This document shows, piece by piece, positions 55,317 to 64,000 of a DNA stretch of 64,000 nucleotides. Positions within the stretch are counted from its first letter, which is position 1, and every line of letters begins with the position of its first letter. Origin of the DNA: Chengkuizengella sp. SCS-71B (lineage in GTDB: Bacteria; Bacillota; Bacilli; Paenibacillales; KCTC-33759); assembly GCF_040100845.1 (NCBI RefSeq), contig NZ_JAZHSH010000001.1, positions 1,426,001 through 1,490,000 of the forward strand, written 5' to 3'. The translations under genes were made by a program, and so were the position numbers. The notes below the pieces were generated by a model that was not told the DNA's origin, did not search any database, and saw only the letters and a list, made by a program, of their open reading frames with translations.

Positions 55317-55772
55317 ATGAAACGAAGACAGGCACGGGAAATCATTATACAATGTTTGTACCAAATGGAACTTAATGAAGTGACGTCAACTTCAGCAATA
55401 GATTCCGTTATCACAGGACAGGACGATGCGGAAAATGATAATATCAATAAAATAAAACCTGAAGACTTACAATTCATTCAAGAGTTAATAGATGGTACAT
55501 TTCATAACAAAACAAACATTGATTTCCTCATTAATGACTATTTAAAAGGGTGGAAAATAGAACGGCTTTCAAGAGTAGACATCCAAATACTTCGATTAGC
55601 TATTTATGAGATGTTTTATTTAAAAGATACGCCACCTAAAGTGATTGTAAATGAAGCGATTGAGCTATCAAAATATTTTGGAACTGAAGAATCGGGTAAA
55701 TTTATAAATGGTGTATTAGGTAAAATGATCAAAGAATTTAACGTTATAAAAGCAAAAATACACTCATTTTAA
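55317..55772 (+). CDS. nusB: Transcription antitermination factor NusB
   Basis: A 151-residue all-helical protein: [18 protein letters not shown] at the N-terminus, [20 protein letters not shown] and [20 protein letters not shown], then [11 protein letters not shown]. With NusE it binds boxA RNA and keeps polymerase elongating through rRNA genes. TGGAGG precedes the ATG. It starts an operon running through folD, xseAB and ispA. Confidence 0.96.
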   Translation: MKRRQAREIIIQCLYQMELNEVTSTSAIDSVITGQDDAENDNINKIKPEDLQFIQELIDGTFHNKTNIDFLINDYLKGWKIERLSRVDIQILRLAIYEMFYLKDTPPKVIVNEAIELSKYFGTEESGKFINGVLGKMIKEFNVIKAKIHSF

Positions 55773-55814
55773 AAGAAAACTAAACTATAAAAAGATATAA
55801 GAGGGAGAAGAACG

Positions 55815-56663
55815 ATGACTGCAAAATTGATTAATGGGACAGATTTATCGAAAATCATTCGTGAAGAACTGAAAAGTGAAGTTGAACTGCTGAAATCAAA
55901 AAATATACAGCCTGGTTTGGCAGTTGTTTTAGTTGGGGACGACCCTGCTTCTGAAGTTTATGTGGGTCGAAAAGCTAAAGCTTGTGATCAACTAGGAATT
56001 TATTCTGAAGTACATAAACTGCCTGAAACAACTACTGAGAAAGAATTAGTACTACTTATTCGCAAGTTAAATGTACATACAGATATTCATGGTATATTAG
56101 TTCAGCTGCCACTACCAAAACATATCTCAGAAAAAGCAGTCATTGATGCCATTGCTGTGGAAAAAGATGTTGATGGTTTTCATCCAATCAACGTAGGGAA
56201 TTTATTAATTGGTGATGACAGTTTATTACCTTGTACTCCTGCAGGAGTAATAGAAATGATAAAAAGAGAAGGAATTGAAATTGCCGGTAAGCATGCTGTT
56301 GTGATAGGCAGGAGTAATATTGTAGGAAAACCTGTTTCTATGTTACTTCTTAGGGAAAATGCAACAGTGAGTATATGTCATTCAAAAACAAAGGATATAG
56401 CATCAATAGCCAAACAAGCAGATATTTTGGTTGTAGCAACGGGAATACCCAAAATGATTGGGTCAGATTGTATTAAAGAAGGTGCTGTCGTAATTGATGT
56501 TGGTATCAATCGAATGGACAATGGAAAACTTTGTGGAGATGTTGATTTTGATAAAGTGAAGGAAGTAGCAGGGTTTATTACACCTGTTCCAGGTGGTGTA
56601 GGACCAATGACGATTACCATGTTAATTAAAAATACACTGGAAGCAGCATCTAAATCAACATAA
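55815..56663 (+). CDS. folD: Methylenetetrahydrofolate dehydrogenase/cyclohydrolase
   Basis: The 282-residue bifunctional enzyme interconverts methylene- and formyl-tetrahydrofolate using [18 protein letters not shown] holds the catalytic Lys, [12 protein letters not shown] and [11 protein letters not shown] follow, and [13 protein letters not shown] binds the cofactor. [18 protein letters not shown] closes the fold. Standard length. GAGGGAGAAG precedes the ATG, 42 bases after nusB. Confidence 0.97.
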   Translation: MTAKLINGTDLSKIIREELKSEVELLKSKNIQPGLAVVLVGDDPASEVYVGRKAKACDQLGIYSEVHKLPETTTEKELVLLIRKLNVHTDIHGILVQLPLPKHISEKAVIDAIAVEKDVDGFHPINVGNLLIGDDSLLPCTPAGVIEMIKREGIEIAGKHAVVIGRSNIVGKPVSMLLLRENATVSICHSKTKDIASIAKQADILVVATGIPKMIGSDCIKEGAVVIDVGINRMDNGKLCGDVDFDKVKEVAGFITPVPGGVGPMTITMLIKNTLEAASKST

Positions 56664-56696
56664 AGAAAAGTACTAATATAAGAAGATGGTGTCACT

Positions 56697-58046
56697 ATGA
56701 AAGATAATCAGTTGATATATTCAGTAAATGAATTAACCAAATTTATTAAAAATAAATTGGAGTTTGAACCCTCATTACAAAACATTTGGATACGTGGTGA
56801 GATTTCAAATTTTATACATCATTCAAGTGGTCATATGTACTTCACTTTAAAGGATAAGTACAGTAGAGTAAAGTGCGTTATGTTTGCTTCTCATAATCAG
56901 AGAATTCCTTTTATTCCACGTAACGGAACGAAAGTGTTAGCAAGGGGTAATATATCTTTGTATGAGAGAGACGGACAATATCAATTGTATGTTAATCAAA
57001 TGCAACCTGATGGAATAGGAAGCCTATATCTAGCTTTTGAGCAACTAAAACAAAAGCTAGAAAAAGAAGGTTTATTTTTAAGTGATATGAAAAAAACACT
57101 TCCTCGTTACGCAAAAACAGTAGGTGTAGTAACATCATCTACTGGCGCAGCAGTAAGAGATATCGTGACTACAATTCAACGTAGAAATCGTATGGTATCT
57201 ATCCTTTTATATCCTGTTTCCGTCCAAGGTAAAAATGCGGTTCCTTCTATTAAAAAAGGGATCGAAGTATTAAATAAACACGAAGAAGTGGAAGTCATTA
57301 TTGTAGGTCGAGGCGGTGGCTCCCTCGAAGAGCTATGGGCATTTAATGAAGAAGTTGTTGCAAGAAGTATTTTTGAATCAAAAATACCTATCATTTCAGC
57401 TGTAGGTCATGAAACAGATTATACGATAGCTGATTTTGTTGCAGATGTTCGTGCTGCTACGCCAACAGCTGCTGCAGAGTTAGCAGTTTCTCATCAATTA
57501 GAAATTAAAAATCATTTAGAGCATTTAAAACAAAGGTTAAACAAAGCGGTGTTTTACCACCTACAAAAAAAGGCAGAGAAGTTAGAACAATTGAAACGTT
57601 CTTCCTATTTACGATCCCCCCAAAAGCAACTAGTACAACCGACCGAACATTTAGATCGTTTGAAGGATCAACTGATTTTTAATATGTTGAATCGTATGCG
57701 ATACACTAGGGAGAAGTTATATAAAGTTGAAGCAGGGCTTTCCACATTGAATTTAAAAAATAAGCTTGATTATTCTAATCAAAGATTGAAAAATATTCAA
57801 CATCGATTGAATCATATTATTATGGTTTATATAAAAAATCAAAAGCTAAAACTTTCATCTAATGTACGCCAATTAGATGCATTAAGTCCATTAAAGGTTA
57901 TGGATAGGGGGTATAGCTTAGTATACAACGAAGATGAAAAAATTGTTAAATCTGTTGAACAAATTCAAATAGATCAAAAGATTCAAGTGAAATTAAAAGA
58001 TGGAAAATTAGATTGTCAGGTTAAAAAGGTAGAGGAGGAGACATAA
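56697..58046 (+). CDS. xseA: Exodeoxyribonuclease VII large subunit
   Basis: The 449-residue subunit has an OB-fold N-terminus (LQNIWIRGEISNFIHHSSGH, MYFTLKDKYSRVKCVMF). The nuclease core holds GVVTSSTGAAVRDI, IIVGRGGGSLEELWAFN and SAVGHETDYTIADFVADVRA. A long coiled coil follows (about 270-400). With XseB it trims single-stranded DNA. The stop overlaps the xseB start by one base. Confidence 0.96.
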   Translation: MKDNQLIYSVNELTKFIKNKLEFEPSLQNIWIRGEISNFIHHSSGHMYFTLKDKYSRVKCVMFASHNQRIPFIPRNGTKVLARGNISLYERDGQYQLYVNQMQPDGIGSLYLAFEQLKQKLEKEGLFLSDMKKTLPRYAKTVGVVTSSTGAAVRDIVTTIQRRNRMVSILLYPVSVQGKNAVPSIKKGIEVLNKHEEVEVIIVGRGGGSLEELWAFNEEVVARSIFESKIPIISAVGHETDYTIADFVADVRAATPTAAAELAVSHQLEIKNHLEHLKQRLNKAVFYHLQKKAEKLEQLKRSSYLRSPQKQLVQPTEHLDRLKDQLIFNMLNRMRYTREKLYKVEAGLSTLNLKNKLDYSNQRLKNIQHRLNHIIMVYIKNQKLKLSSNVRQLDALSPLKVMDRGYSLVYNEDEKIVKSVEQIQIDQKIQVKLKDGKLDCQVKKVEEET

Positions 58047-58300
58047 TGGAAGATAAGAGTAAGAAACTAAATTTTGAGGAGGCAATGGAAAACCTTGAAA
58101 ACGTTGTAAGCGCATTAGAGAGGGAAGATGTGCCGTTAGAAAAAGCGATTGAATTATTTCAAGAGGGAGTAAAGCTTTCCAGTTATTGTAGTCAAAAATT
58201 AGAACAGGTTGAGCAAAAAATTGAAATGTTAATTAGTGAGGACGGACAAAAAAAAGACTTTCATCCTTTGAATGATGATAATCAAGGTGATATGGATTGA
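58046..58300 (+). CDS. xseB: Exodeoxyribonuclease VII small subunit
   Basis: An 84-residue helical protein: LNFEEAMENLENVVSALERE, VPLEKAIELFQEGVKLSSYC and SQKLEQVEQKIEML. Several copies wrap the coiled coil of XseA. The ATG overlaps the xseA stop by one base and its TGA overlaps the TTG of ispA, so translation is coupled. GGAGGAG precedes it. Confidence 0.95.
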   Translation: MEDKSKKLNFEEAMENLENVVSALEREDVPLEKAIELFQEGVKLSSYCSQKLEQVEQKIEMLISEDGQKKDFHPLNDDNQGDMD

Positions 58301-59199
58301 AATTAAATACAATTACAGAATTCATTAATTATTATGGACAAGAAGTTGAAAAAGAATTAAAGCATATTTTCCCAAAAGATTGGTATATTCCAAAACGTTT
58401 AGAAGAGGCGATGAGTTATTCCTTGTTTGCTGGGGGAAAAAGATTGCGCCCTATTTTAACAATTGCTGCTTTAGAAGCATTAAATGGGTCCATACGTTCA
58501 ATTTTACCAGCTGCTGCAGCTATTGAGATGATTCATACTTATTCACTTATCCATGATGATTTGCCTGCAATGGATGATGATGATTATAGACGTGGGAAAT
58601 TAACTAATCATAAAGTTTATGGTGAGGCTATGGCAGTATTAGCGGGAGACGCATTGTTAACTCATGCTTTTTACGTTATATCCAACTCACTACGGATGAA
58701 AGAAGTGCCAGCTGAAAAAATTCTAAATCTTGTTGAAGAATTATCAGCATATGCCGGACCAAGAGGTATGGTAGGTGGTCAAGTAGATGATATTGATGGA
58801 GAACAGGGAATTACAAATATCCATCAATTGGAGAAAATACATATTCATAAAACAGGCGATTTAATAGTGTATTCATTACGTGCAGGAGGTCATATTGCTG
58901 GAGCCAATGATGAACAGCTTAAAGCTTTAGCAAGTTTTGGATATAAAATCGGACTAGCATTTCAGATTCAAGATGATATTTTAGATATTATAGGGGACGA
59001 GCAAAAACTAGGCAAGCCTGTTTTAAGTGATGAGAACGCTAATAAGGTAACTTATCCTTATCTTATCGGATTAGAAGCATGTGTTGAAAAAGTTAAAGAA
59101 TTAACTGAAGAAGCTAAACATGATATTGCAGAAGCAAATTTTCCAAATCCGAATCGTTTACTTGAAATAGCAGATTTTCTAATGCAGAGGGAACACTAA
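58297..59199 (+). CDS. ispA: Farnesyl diphosphate synthase (short-chain polyprenyl transferase)
   Basis: A 300-residue trans-prenyl transferase: GGKRLRP near residue 46, first Asp-rich motif DDLPAMDDDD near 86, and second motif DDILDIIGD. It joins isopentenyl diphosphate to dimethylallyl/geranyl diphosphate to give farnesyl diphosphate for undecaprenol and quinone synthesis. Its TTG start overlaps the xseB stop (TTGA). The OLE RNA follows about 130 bases after the stop, then oapA and dxs, so the isoprenoid genes bracket the RNA. Confidence 0.95.
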   Translation: MKLNTITEFINYYGQEVEKELKHIFPKDWYIPKRLEEAMSYSLFAGGKRLRPILTIAALEALNGSIRSILPAAAAIEMIHTYSLIHDDLPAMDDDDYRRGKLTNHKVYGEAMAVLAGDALLTHAFYVISNSLRMKEVPAEKILNLVEELSAYAGPRGMVGGQVDDIDGEQGITNIHQLEKIHIHKTGDLIVYSLRAGGHIAGANDEQLKALASFGYKIGLAFQIQDDILDIIGDEQKLGKPVLSDENANKVTYPYLIGLEACVEKVKELTEEAKHDIAEANFPNPNRLLEIADFLMQREH

Positions 59200-59279
59200 T
59201 AATATGAGTGTTTTCCTATTTATGAACGGTATGAAAATGTAATTAATCATTGAAATGGTAAATTTGGAATGACATTTCA

Positions 59280-59309
59280 TTGAGCTTTACTTTTTTCATA
59301 TGCTATAAT
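59280..59309 (+). promoter_or_regulatory. Promoter candidate for the OLE RNA
   Basis: TTGAGC at 59280-59285 and an extended -10 TGCTATAAT (59301-59309), with TATAAT at 59304 after an 18-base spacer. It would start RNA synthesis near 59316-59327. The RNA may also be made by read-through from nusB-ispA. Confidence 0.6.
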
Positions 59310-59326
59310 ATATATTGTTAATAACT

Positions 59327-59973
59327 GAGTGGTGCAGTATTCTAGTCAGCCAAGCTTTTCTGAAGGCGGGCCTAAAAATTCGCCAAAGGGCACATCAATG
59401 AAGTTTCTGGTGTTGGCTTCAGAAGCCCAGTCTGGGGTTGATGCTGGAAGTTAAGGTTGTTGGGCGATCCACAATGGCATGTGGGCGTTGACCCGGCTTC
59501 CGCGGAGGCCCAAGTTCGTGGTTAGGCGACACCGTGCGAATAGCTACGGCTTGGGGTATGAACCTGTACTTGCGAGTCTAACTTGTTCTTATAGTCTTAT
59601 ATTGATTATAAAATATAGAGTGACTTGTATGCAGCGTAGCCTGCCTTGAGTGAACTAGTGGAATTATAGATGGTAGGCAGTTATTTTTTCAGGCCAAAAA
59701 AATAACTGCTGGATGCTATATGAAATCTACTTTGCAAAAGAGGCTAAGAAATGAATTATGGTTGTTGAGGAAAACTCCTAGACTGTTCAGTTTACAAGAG
59801 ACTTCTTGAGGATTATAGTGTGGACTAAGTGGTAATCTAGTCAGGTGTTCGGTGACGACATCAATGTAAGCATAAAGGGAAACCGCCTTTTACGGCAACG
59901 AAAAGGTGTCTTGCATGGGAAAACCAACTGGACCTAAGCCGCAGCGTTTACTCATGAAGTTACCACTCTTTTT
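59327..59973 (+). ncRNA. ole: OLE RNA (ornate large extremophilic RNA)
   Basis: About 640 bases between ispA and oapA/dxs carry no long frame, are far richer in G and C than the neighbours, and hold many short hairpins. The ends pair: GAGTGGT at 59327-59333 with ACCACTC at 59962-59968, followed by TTTTT. Place (isoprenoid operon, directly before the OapA gene), length and closing stem all match the OLE class. OLE RNA binds OapA, sits at the membrane and aids growth under alcohol, cold or metal stress. Identification rests on context and structure; no covariance search was run. Confidence 0.88.
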
Positions 59974-60083
59974 ATGAATTGATAAATTATTATAAGAAAA
60001 TAAAAATTAAAGAAGAATTCGATTACATCTTCGAAAGGTCACCAAATAGGTGATTTTCTTTCTTTAGGGAGTTATAATTATTA

Positions 60084-60710
60084 ATGAAAAAATTTTCATA
60101 TAGAAGTTCAATAAGATGGAGTATAGGAATTTCCATTATAACATTTATATTTGCTTGTATTTTTTCGATTGTAGCCACTACGGTATTAGAAGGAGTTACA
60201 TGGGGATTAGGAATGTTAACTGTTTTTGTTATTATTCTGATTGGTATATTTTTTGATATGATTGGATTAGCCTCAGCTGCTGCAATAGAAACACCATTTC
60301 ATGCCATGGCATCGGAAAAAGTAAAAGGGGCCAAACAGGGAATTCGAATTGTAAGAAATGCAGATCGATTTTCAAGTTTTTGTAACGATGTGATAGGTGA
60401 TATGTCAGGAGTTATCAGTGGAGTAGCAAGTGGTTTAGTTATTTTAAAACTTATTGGCAGCGCAGATACGAATCCACTTTTACATACGATTGTAACCGTA
60501 GTTTTCGCTGGTGTCGTTTCGGCTTTAACAGTCGGAGGAAAAGCAATGGGAAAATCAATTGCGATTCATTTTTCAACGCAACTTATTCTTTATGTAGGAA
60601 AAATTTTTTATTTCCTAGAGCATCAGTTTGGCATTATTATTTTTAATGGGAAAAAGAATAAGTCGAATCACGGAAAGAGAGGAAAAAAACGTGCAACTCG
60701 ATCAAATTAA
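60084..60710 (+). CDS. oapA: OLE RNA-associated membrane protein OapA
   Basis: The 208-residue protein has four hydrophobic segments (about 13-33, 36-57, 110-130 and 134-152), an acidic/Asn segment in [19 protein letters not shown], and a very basic tail ([17 protein letters not shown]). OapA proteins are membrane proteins that bind OLE RNA and recruit it to the membrane. The gene stands 111 bases after the RNA, as in Bacillus halodurans. Its end overlaps dxs by 20 bases. GGGAG is rather far from the ATG (13 bases). Confidence 0.88.
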   Translation: MKKFSYRSSIRWSIGISIITFIFACIFSIVATTVLEGVTWGLGMLTVFVIILIGIFFDMIGLASAAAIETPFHAMASEKVKGAKQGIRIVRNADRFSSFCNDVIGDMSGVISGVASGLVILKLIGSADTNPLLHTIVTVVFAGVVSALTVGGKAMGKSIAIHFSTQLILYVGKIFYFLEHQFGIIIFNGKKNKSNHGKRGKKRATRSN

Positions 60711-62589
60711 TCATCCCAATGATATAAAAAATTTCTCTATAGAAGAGTTAGAAGAATTAGCACAGCAAATCAGAGAGTTTTTAATTCAAAAACTTTCTGT
60801 TACAGGAGGGCATCTTGCACCAAACTTAGGTGTAGTGGAATTAACGTTAGTATTACACTATTTGTTTGAAAGTCCTAAGGATAAACTTATCTTTGATGTA
60901 GGCCATCAATCCTATGTGCATAAAATATTAACTGGCAGGAAAGATGAGTTTGATACACTTAGGCAATATAAAGGTCTATGTGGATATATTAAACGTTCTG
61001 AAAGTGAACATGATGTTTGGGAGGCAGGACATAGCAGTACTTCATTATCTGCAGCGATGGGCATGACCTTAGCGCGTGATTTAAAGGGAGAAAAGAACAA
61101 TGTCATTGCTTTGATTGGTGATGGTGCAATGACAGGAGGAATGGCTCTCGAAGCTTTAAATCACATTGGACATGAAAAGAAAAAGATGATTGTTGTTTTA
61201 AATGATAACGAGATGTCGATAGCACCTAATGTTGGAGCGATTCATAACTATTTAAGCAAAATTAGAGCAGATAAGCATTATTTAAAAGCGAAAGAAGAAG
61301 CCCAGCAATTACTTAAAAAAATTCCAAAAGTAGGCGGTACATTAGCTAAGTCTGTAGAGCGTCTAAAGGACAGCATGAAATATTTAATTGTTTCAGGTGT
61401 TTTATTTGAGGAATTGGGCTTTAATTATATCGGACCTATTGATGGACATAATATAGAACTGCTGTTACAAGCTTTTAAACAAGCAGATAAAATTGATGGT
61501 CCAGTCCTTGTACATGTTGTGACTGTAAAGGGAAAGGGTTACTCACCTGCTGAAATTGATTCCCATAAATGGCATGGTGTAGGGCCGTATAAATTAGAAT
61601 CTGATCAGGATGAAAAACAAAAAAAAGCAAAAACAATTCCTAGCTATTCAAATGTATTCTCAAATGCTCTAATCGATTTAGCTAAACAAAATGAAAGAAT
61701 TGTTGGTGTAACTGCCGCAATGCCTAGCGGAACTGCTCTTAATAAATTTGCGCATCATTTTCCTGATCGTATGATTGATGTGGGTATTGCAGAACAACAT
61801 GCAACTACTATGTGTGCTGGGTTAGCTGATTTAGGGATGAAACCTGTATTTGCAGTATACTCCACGTTCTTACAAAGAGCGTATGATCAGCTTGTTCATG
61901 ATGTATGCAGACAAAATTTAAACGTCGTTTTTGCAATTGACCGTGCTGGTTTAGTTGGTGATGACGGGGAAACTCATCAGGGAGCTTATGATCTAGCTTA
62001 TCTAAATCATATTCCTAATATTGTAATTATGGTGCCGAAGGATGAGAATGAACTCCAGCATATGGTAAAAACTGCAGTAGATTATAATGAAGGGCCTATT
62101 GCTTTTCGTTATCCACGTGGAGCAGGAATTGGCGTTGAAATGGATAGAGAGAAAAAAGCGTTACCTATTGGTTCTTGGGAAGTAGTTAGAGATGGAAATC
62201 AAGTTTCTGTTTTAGCTGTAGGACCTATGGTAAAACTGGCAGAAGAAGCAGCTGATGAATTAGCAAAAGAAAATATCCAATTAGAGGTCATCAATGCCAG
62301 ATTTGTGAAACCTTTAGATCATTCTATGCTACAATGCTTGGCTAATGAGAGAAAAGCATTGATCACACTAGAGGAAGGTTCAATTAAGGGTGGACTTGGA
62401 AGTGCTATTTTAGAATTTTATGCTGAAGAAGAGATTTACCATATGAGGATTAAACAAATGGGTTATCCAGATTATTTTGTTGAACACGGCAGTGTTAAAT
62501 TTCAGCGTAAAGAAATTGGATTAACAGTTGATAAAATTATTGAAAATGTAAAGCATCTTTGTAATCAAAAAAGTGAAGTAAACACATAG
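60691..62589 (+). CDS. dxs: 1-deoxy-D-xylulose-5-phosphate synthase
   Basis: The 632-residue thiamine-diphosphate enzyme joins pyruvate and glyceraldehyde-3-phosphate in the first step of the MEP isoprenoid pathway. [15 protein letters not shown], then [15 protein letters not shown] and [12 protein letters not shown] bind ThDP/Mg; [17 protein letters not shown] lies in the transketolase part; the C-terminus is standard. The GTG at 60691 is preferred: AGAGAGG stands 8 bases upstream, and the N-terminus then matches the family ([15 protein letters not shown]). A longer in-frame ATG at 60628 lies inside oapA. Confidence 0.95.
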   Translation: MQLDQINHPNDIKNFSIEELEELAQQIREFLIQKLSVTGGHLAPNLGVVELTLVLHYLFESPKDKLIFDVGHQSYVHKILTGRKDEFDTLRQYKGLCGYIKRSESEHDVWEAGHSSTSLSAAMGMTLARDLKGEKNNVIALIGDGAMTGGMALEALNHIGHEKKKMIVVLNDNEMSIAPNVGAIHNYLSKIRADKHYLKAKEEAQQLLKKIPKVGGTLAKSVERLKDSMKYLIVSGVLFEELGFNYIGPIDGHNIELLLQAFKQADKIDGPVLVHVVTVKGKGYSPAEIDSHKWHGVGPYKLESDQDEKQKKAKTIPSYSNVFSNALIDLAKQNERIVGVTAAMPSGTALNKFAHHFPDRMIDVGIAEQHATTMCAGLADLGMKPVFAVYSTFLQRAYDQLVHDVCRQNLNVVFAIDRAGLVGDDGETHQGAYDLAYLNHIPNIVIMVPKDENELQHMVKTAVDYNEGPIAFRYPRGAGIGVEMDREKKALPIGSWEVVRDGNQVSVLAVGPMVKLAEEAADELAKENIQLEVINARFVKPLDHSMLQCLANERKALITLEEGSIKGGLGSAILEFYAEEEIYHMRIKQMGYPDYFVEHGSVKFQRKEIGLTVDKIIENVKHLCNQKSEVNT

Positions 62590-62630
62590 GTTTAACTACT
62601 TATAATCTCTTTAAAGGATCTTGGTGTAAA

Positions 62631-63464
62631 ATGCAAGCAGATAAAGAACGAATTGATATATTATTAACTGAATTAGGGCATTTCGATAGCAGAGAGAAGG
62701 CTAAGGCTGCTATAATGGCGGGTCTTGTTTTCGTTAATGAAGAACGGATTGAAAAAGCGGGTACTAAAATACCAAGAAATACTACCCAAATTCGAATAAA
62801 AGGAAATTTGCACCCTTACGTTAGCAGAGGGGGGTTGAAGCTTGAAAAAGCAATTTATGCTTTCGATCTCCAATTGAATGGAAGTGTTGTTTTAGATATT
62901 GGAGCATCGACAGGTGGTTTTACTGATTGTGCATTGCAAAATGGGGCATCTTATGTATATGCAATTGATGTAGGATATAATCAACTCGATTGGTCACTAC
63001 GTAAATCTCCTCAGGTAAAAGTAATGGAACGTACTAATTTTCGTTATGTCAAAAAAGAGGACTTACAAGGTCCAATACCTACTTTTGCTTCGATTGATGT
63101 TAGTTTTATTTCTTTAAGGTTGATTTTACCAACATTAAAGGAAATATTAGATGAAAAGGGAACAATTGTAGCGCTAGTCAAACCCCAGTTTGAAGCAGGA
63201 CGTGATAAGGTTGGGAAATCTGGAGTTATTAAAGATCCTCAAATTCATAGAGAAGTATTACACACTGTTTTAAAAATGGCTCAAGAATTAGATCTATATT
63301 TACAAGGTTTAACCTATTCTCCCATTAAAGGTGGAGAAGGAAACATAGAATTTTTAGCATGTTGGAATACTTCAAATGAATCAAATAGGAGTACTGTTCA
63401 ATCTCATCACTTTTCAAAATTAATTGATGAAGTTCTTAATCAAGCTAAAGAATTATCCAGTTAA
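62631..63464 (+). CDS. tlyA: TlyA-family rRNA 2'-O-methyltransferase (YqxC)
   Basis: A 277-residue protein: an N-terminal S4 RNA-binding domain (RIDILLTELGHFDSREKAKA) and an FtsJ-like methyltransferase with VLDIGASTGGFTDCALQNGA as the SAM site. ASIDVSFISLRLILP and VALVKPQFEAGRDKVGK hold the catalytic Asp/Lys. Mycobacterial TlyA methylates 16S and 23S rRNA; some homologues are called hemolysins. Position after dxs is conserved in Bacillales, usually before argR and recN. Confidence 0.93.
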   Translation: MQADKERIDILLTELGHFDSREKAKAAIMAGLVFVNEERIEKAGTKIPRNTTQIRIKGNLHPYVSRGGLKLEKAIYAFDLQLNGSVVLDIGASTGGFTDCALQNGASYVYAIDVGYNQLDWSLRKSPQVKVMERTNFRYVKKEDLQGPIPTFASIDVSFISLRLILPTLKEILDEKGTIVALVKPQFEAGRDKVGKSGVIKDPQIHREVLHTVLKMAQELDLYLQGLTYSPIKGGEGNIEFLACWNTSNESNRSTVQSHHFSKLIDEVLNQAKELSS

Positions 63465-63610
63465 AGATCACTATAGGTGGTTTTTGACTTACAAATTGTG
63501 TAAATGCTTACATTCAAGGTGATGCCATCTAGTTCATCTCAGGATGAAATATGTTTATTTTGGCAGGAAATTGATGTCTTATCTCGAATATTAATGTTCG
63601 AGGTGATATG

Positions 63611-64000
63611 ATGCCGCATGAAAAGGATTTATTGGTATTATTACTCATTGTTATTAGTGTTTTAGTTTGGTTCTTCTTTCTGGTTAGGAAATGGTTCAAA
63701 ACAGCAATGAGATCCAATATTCCACTTCATGAGGCTAGTGAACCAAAAGGAAAGGCGATATCAATTCTAGAAAGGTATGGCTACGATGTTATTGCTGGTA
63801 AATTAGTTGTACCTATTCAAATTAATATGGATGGGGCAGATTTTTCAAGCCGATTTTATATTGATTATATCGCTACAAAAGATAATAAAGATTATATTGT
63901 GTTACTTGCTAAGCATCGTCAAGAAATAAATTGGAAAGCAGGGAGCTCGATTAGAGATCATTTTTTTAATTATGCGATTTTGTATGATAAAATTGAAGGT
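63611..64000 (+). CDS. Membrane-anchored protein, partial at the window edge
   Basis: At least 130 codons are open to the edge. One N-terminal membrane helix (DLLVLLLIVISVLVWFFFLV) is followed by a soluble domain with GKAISILERYGYDVIAGKLV and YIDYIATKDNKDYIVLLAKH. The soluble part has a restriction-nuclease-like feel (E..G..V..........D.......VLLAK), but this is only an impression. The ATG at 63611 has AGGTG five bases before it; 63608 is also possible. Family not named. Confidence 0.7.
   Translation, partial: MPHEKDLLVLLLIVISVLVWFFFLVRKWFKTAMRSNIPLHEASEPKGKAISILERYGYDVIAGKLVVPIQINMDGADFSSRFYIDYIATKDNKDYIVLLAKHRQEINWKAGSSIRDHFFNYAILYDKIEG

Noticed and set aside
59200..60083. Tandem tRNA or T-box leader as an explanation for the GC-rich stretch
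   Set aside because: No cloverleaf or T-box AGGGUGG-type motif was seen; position, length and paired ends fit OLE RNA.
60628..60690. Longer dxs start at the upstream ATG
   Set aside because: It lies within oapA without a ribosome site, and the added residues are foreign to the family; the GTG at 60691 is better supported.

Overview
The window is a low-GC Bacillales chromosome segment, most likely from a Paenibacillaceae-type spore former. The clearest sign is its right end (about 51.8-64 kb), which carries the conserved order accB-accC-asp23-amaP-DUF2273-nusB-folD-xseA-xseB-ispA-[OLE RNA]-oapA-dxs-tlyA. OLE RNA together with its membrane partner OapA is typical of extremophilic or alkali/salt-tolerant Firmicutes. 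Placement below order level is inference from gene order alone.

Region 1 (199-23747) is a tightly packed one-strand hybrid NRPS/trans-AT PKS cluster. The first NRPS is C-A-T-E with an Asn-like A-domain code (DLTKIGEVGK), so it should make an N-acyl-D-Asn leader. Two genes later a secreted serine hydrolase is fused to a cyclic-peptide-type ABC exporter, the architecture known for D-asparaginyl prodrug peptidases such as ZmaM. Next come a second NRPS (C-A-T plus a half condensation-like tail, Lys-like code DQESIGTVCK), a discrete acyltransferase, a KS-KR-ACP protein, and a KS-ACP protein ending in a butirosin BtrH-like Cys/His/Asp domain. A free ACP, a radical SAM/SPASM enzyme and a second BtrH-like protein lacking the cysteine close the cluster. 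A glycosyltransferase sits inside it. There is no thioesterase, 4'-phosphopantetheinyl transferase or regulator in view.

Region 2 (23.8-51.7 kb) is an accessory and decay zone. Secreted proteins include an M9 collagenase with two PKD and two PPC-like modules, a Vps62-like protein with trefoil-like repeats, a helical protein with beta/gamma-crystallin-like repeats followed by two tandem small secreted paralogues, and an M4 metalloprotease. A phage-like amidase/XhlA pair and four tiny YjcZ-like membrane proteins lie between them. Mobile DNA is mostly dead: a truncated group II intron inside an IS3 relic, a second intron reverse-transcriptase fragment fused to a duplicated protease signal peptide, and a decayed Tn3-family transposon. 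One IS4-family element looks intact. Broken genes include prsA, a LysE transporter, a Nudix protein, an acetyltransferase, a hydrolase and an epimerase.

Region 3 (50.6-64 kb) returns to core functions: a quinone reductase with a divergent HxlR regulator, acetyl-CoA carboxylase subunits, Asp23-type envelope proteins, NusB, one-carbon metabolism, exonuclease VII, isoprenoid synthesis with the OLE RNA inserted, and TlyA. The last gene runs off the right edge.
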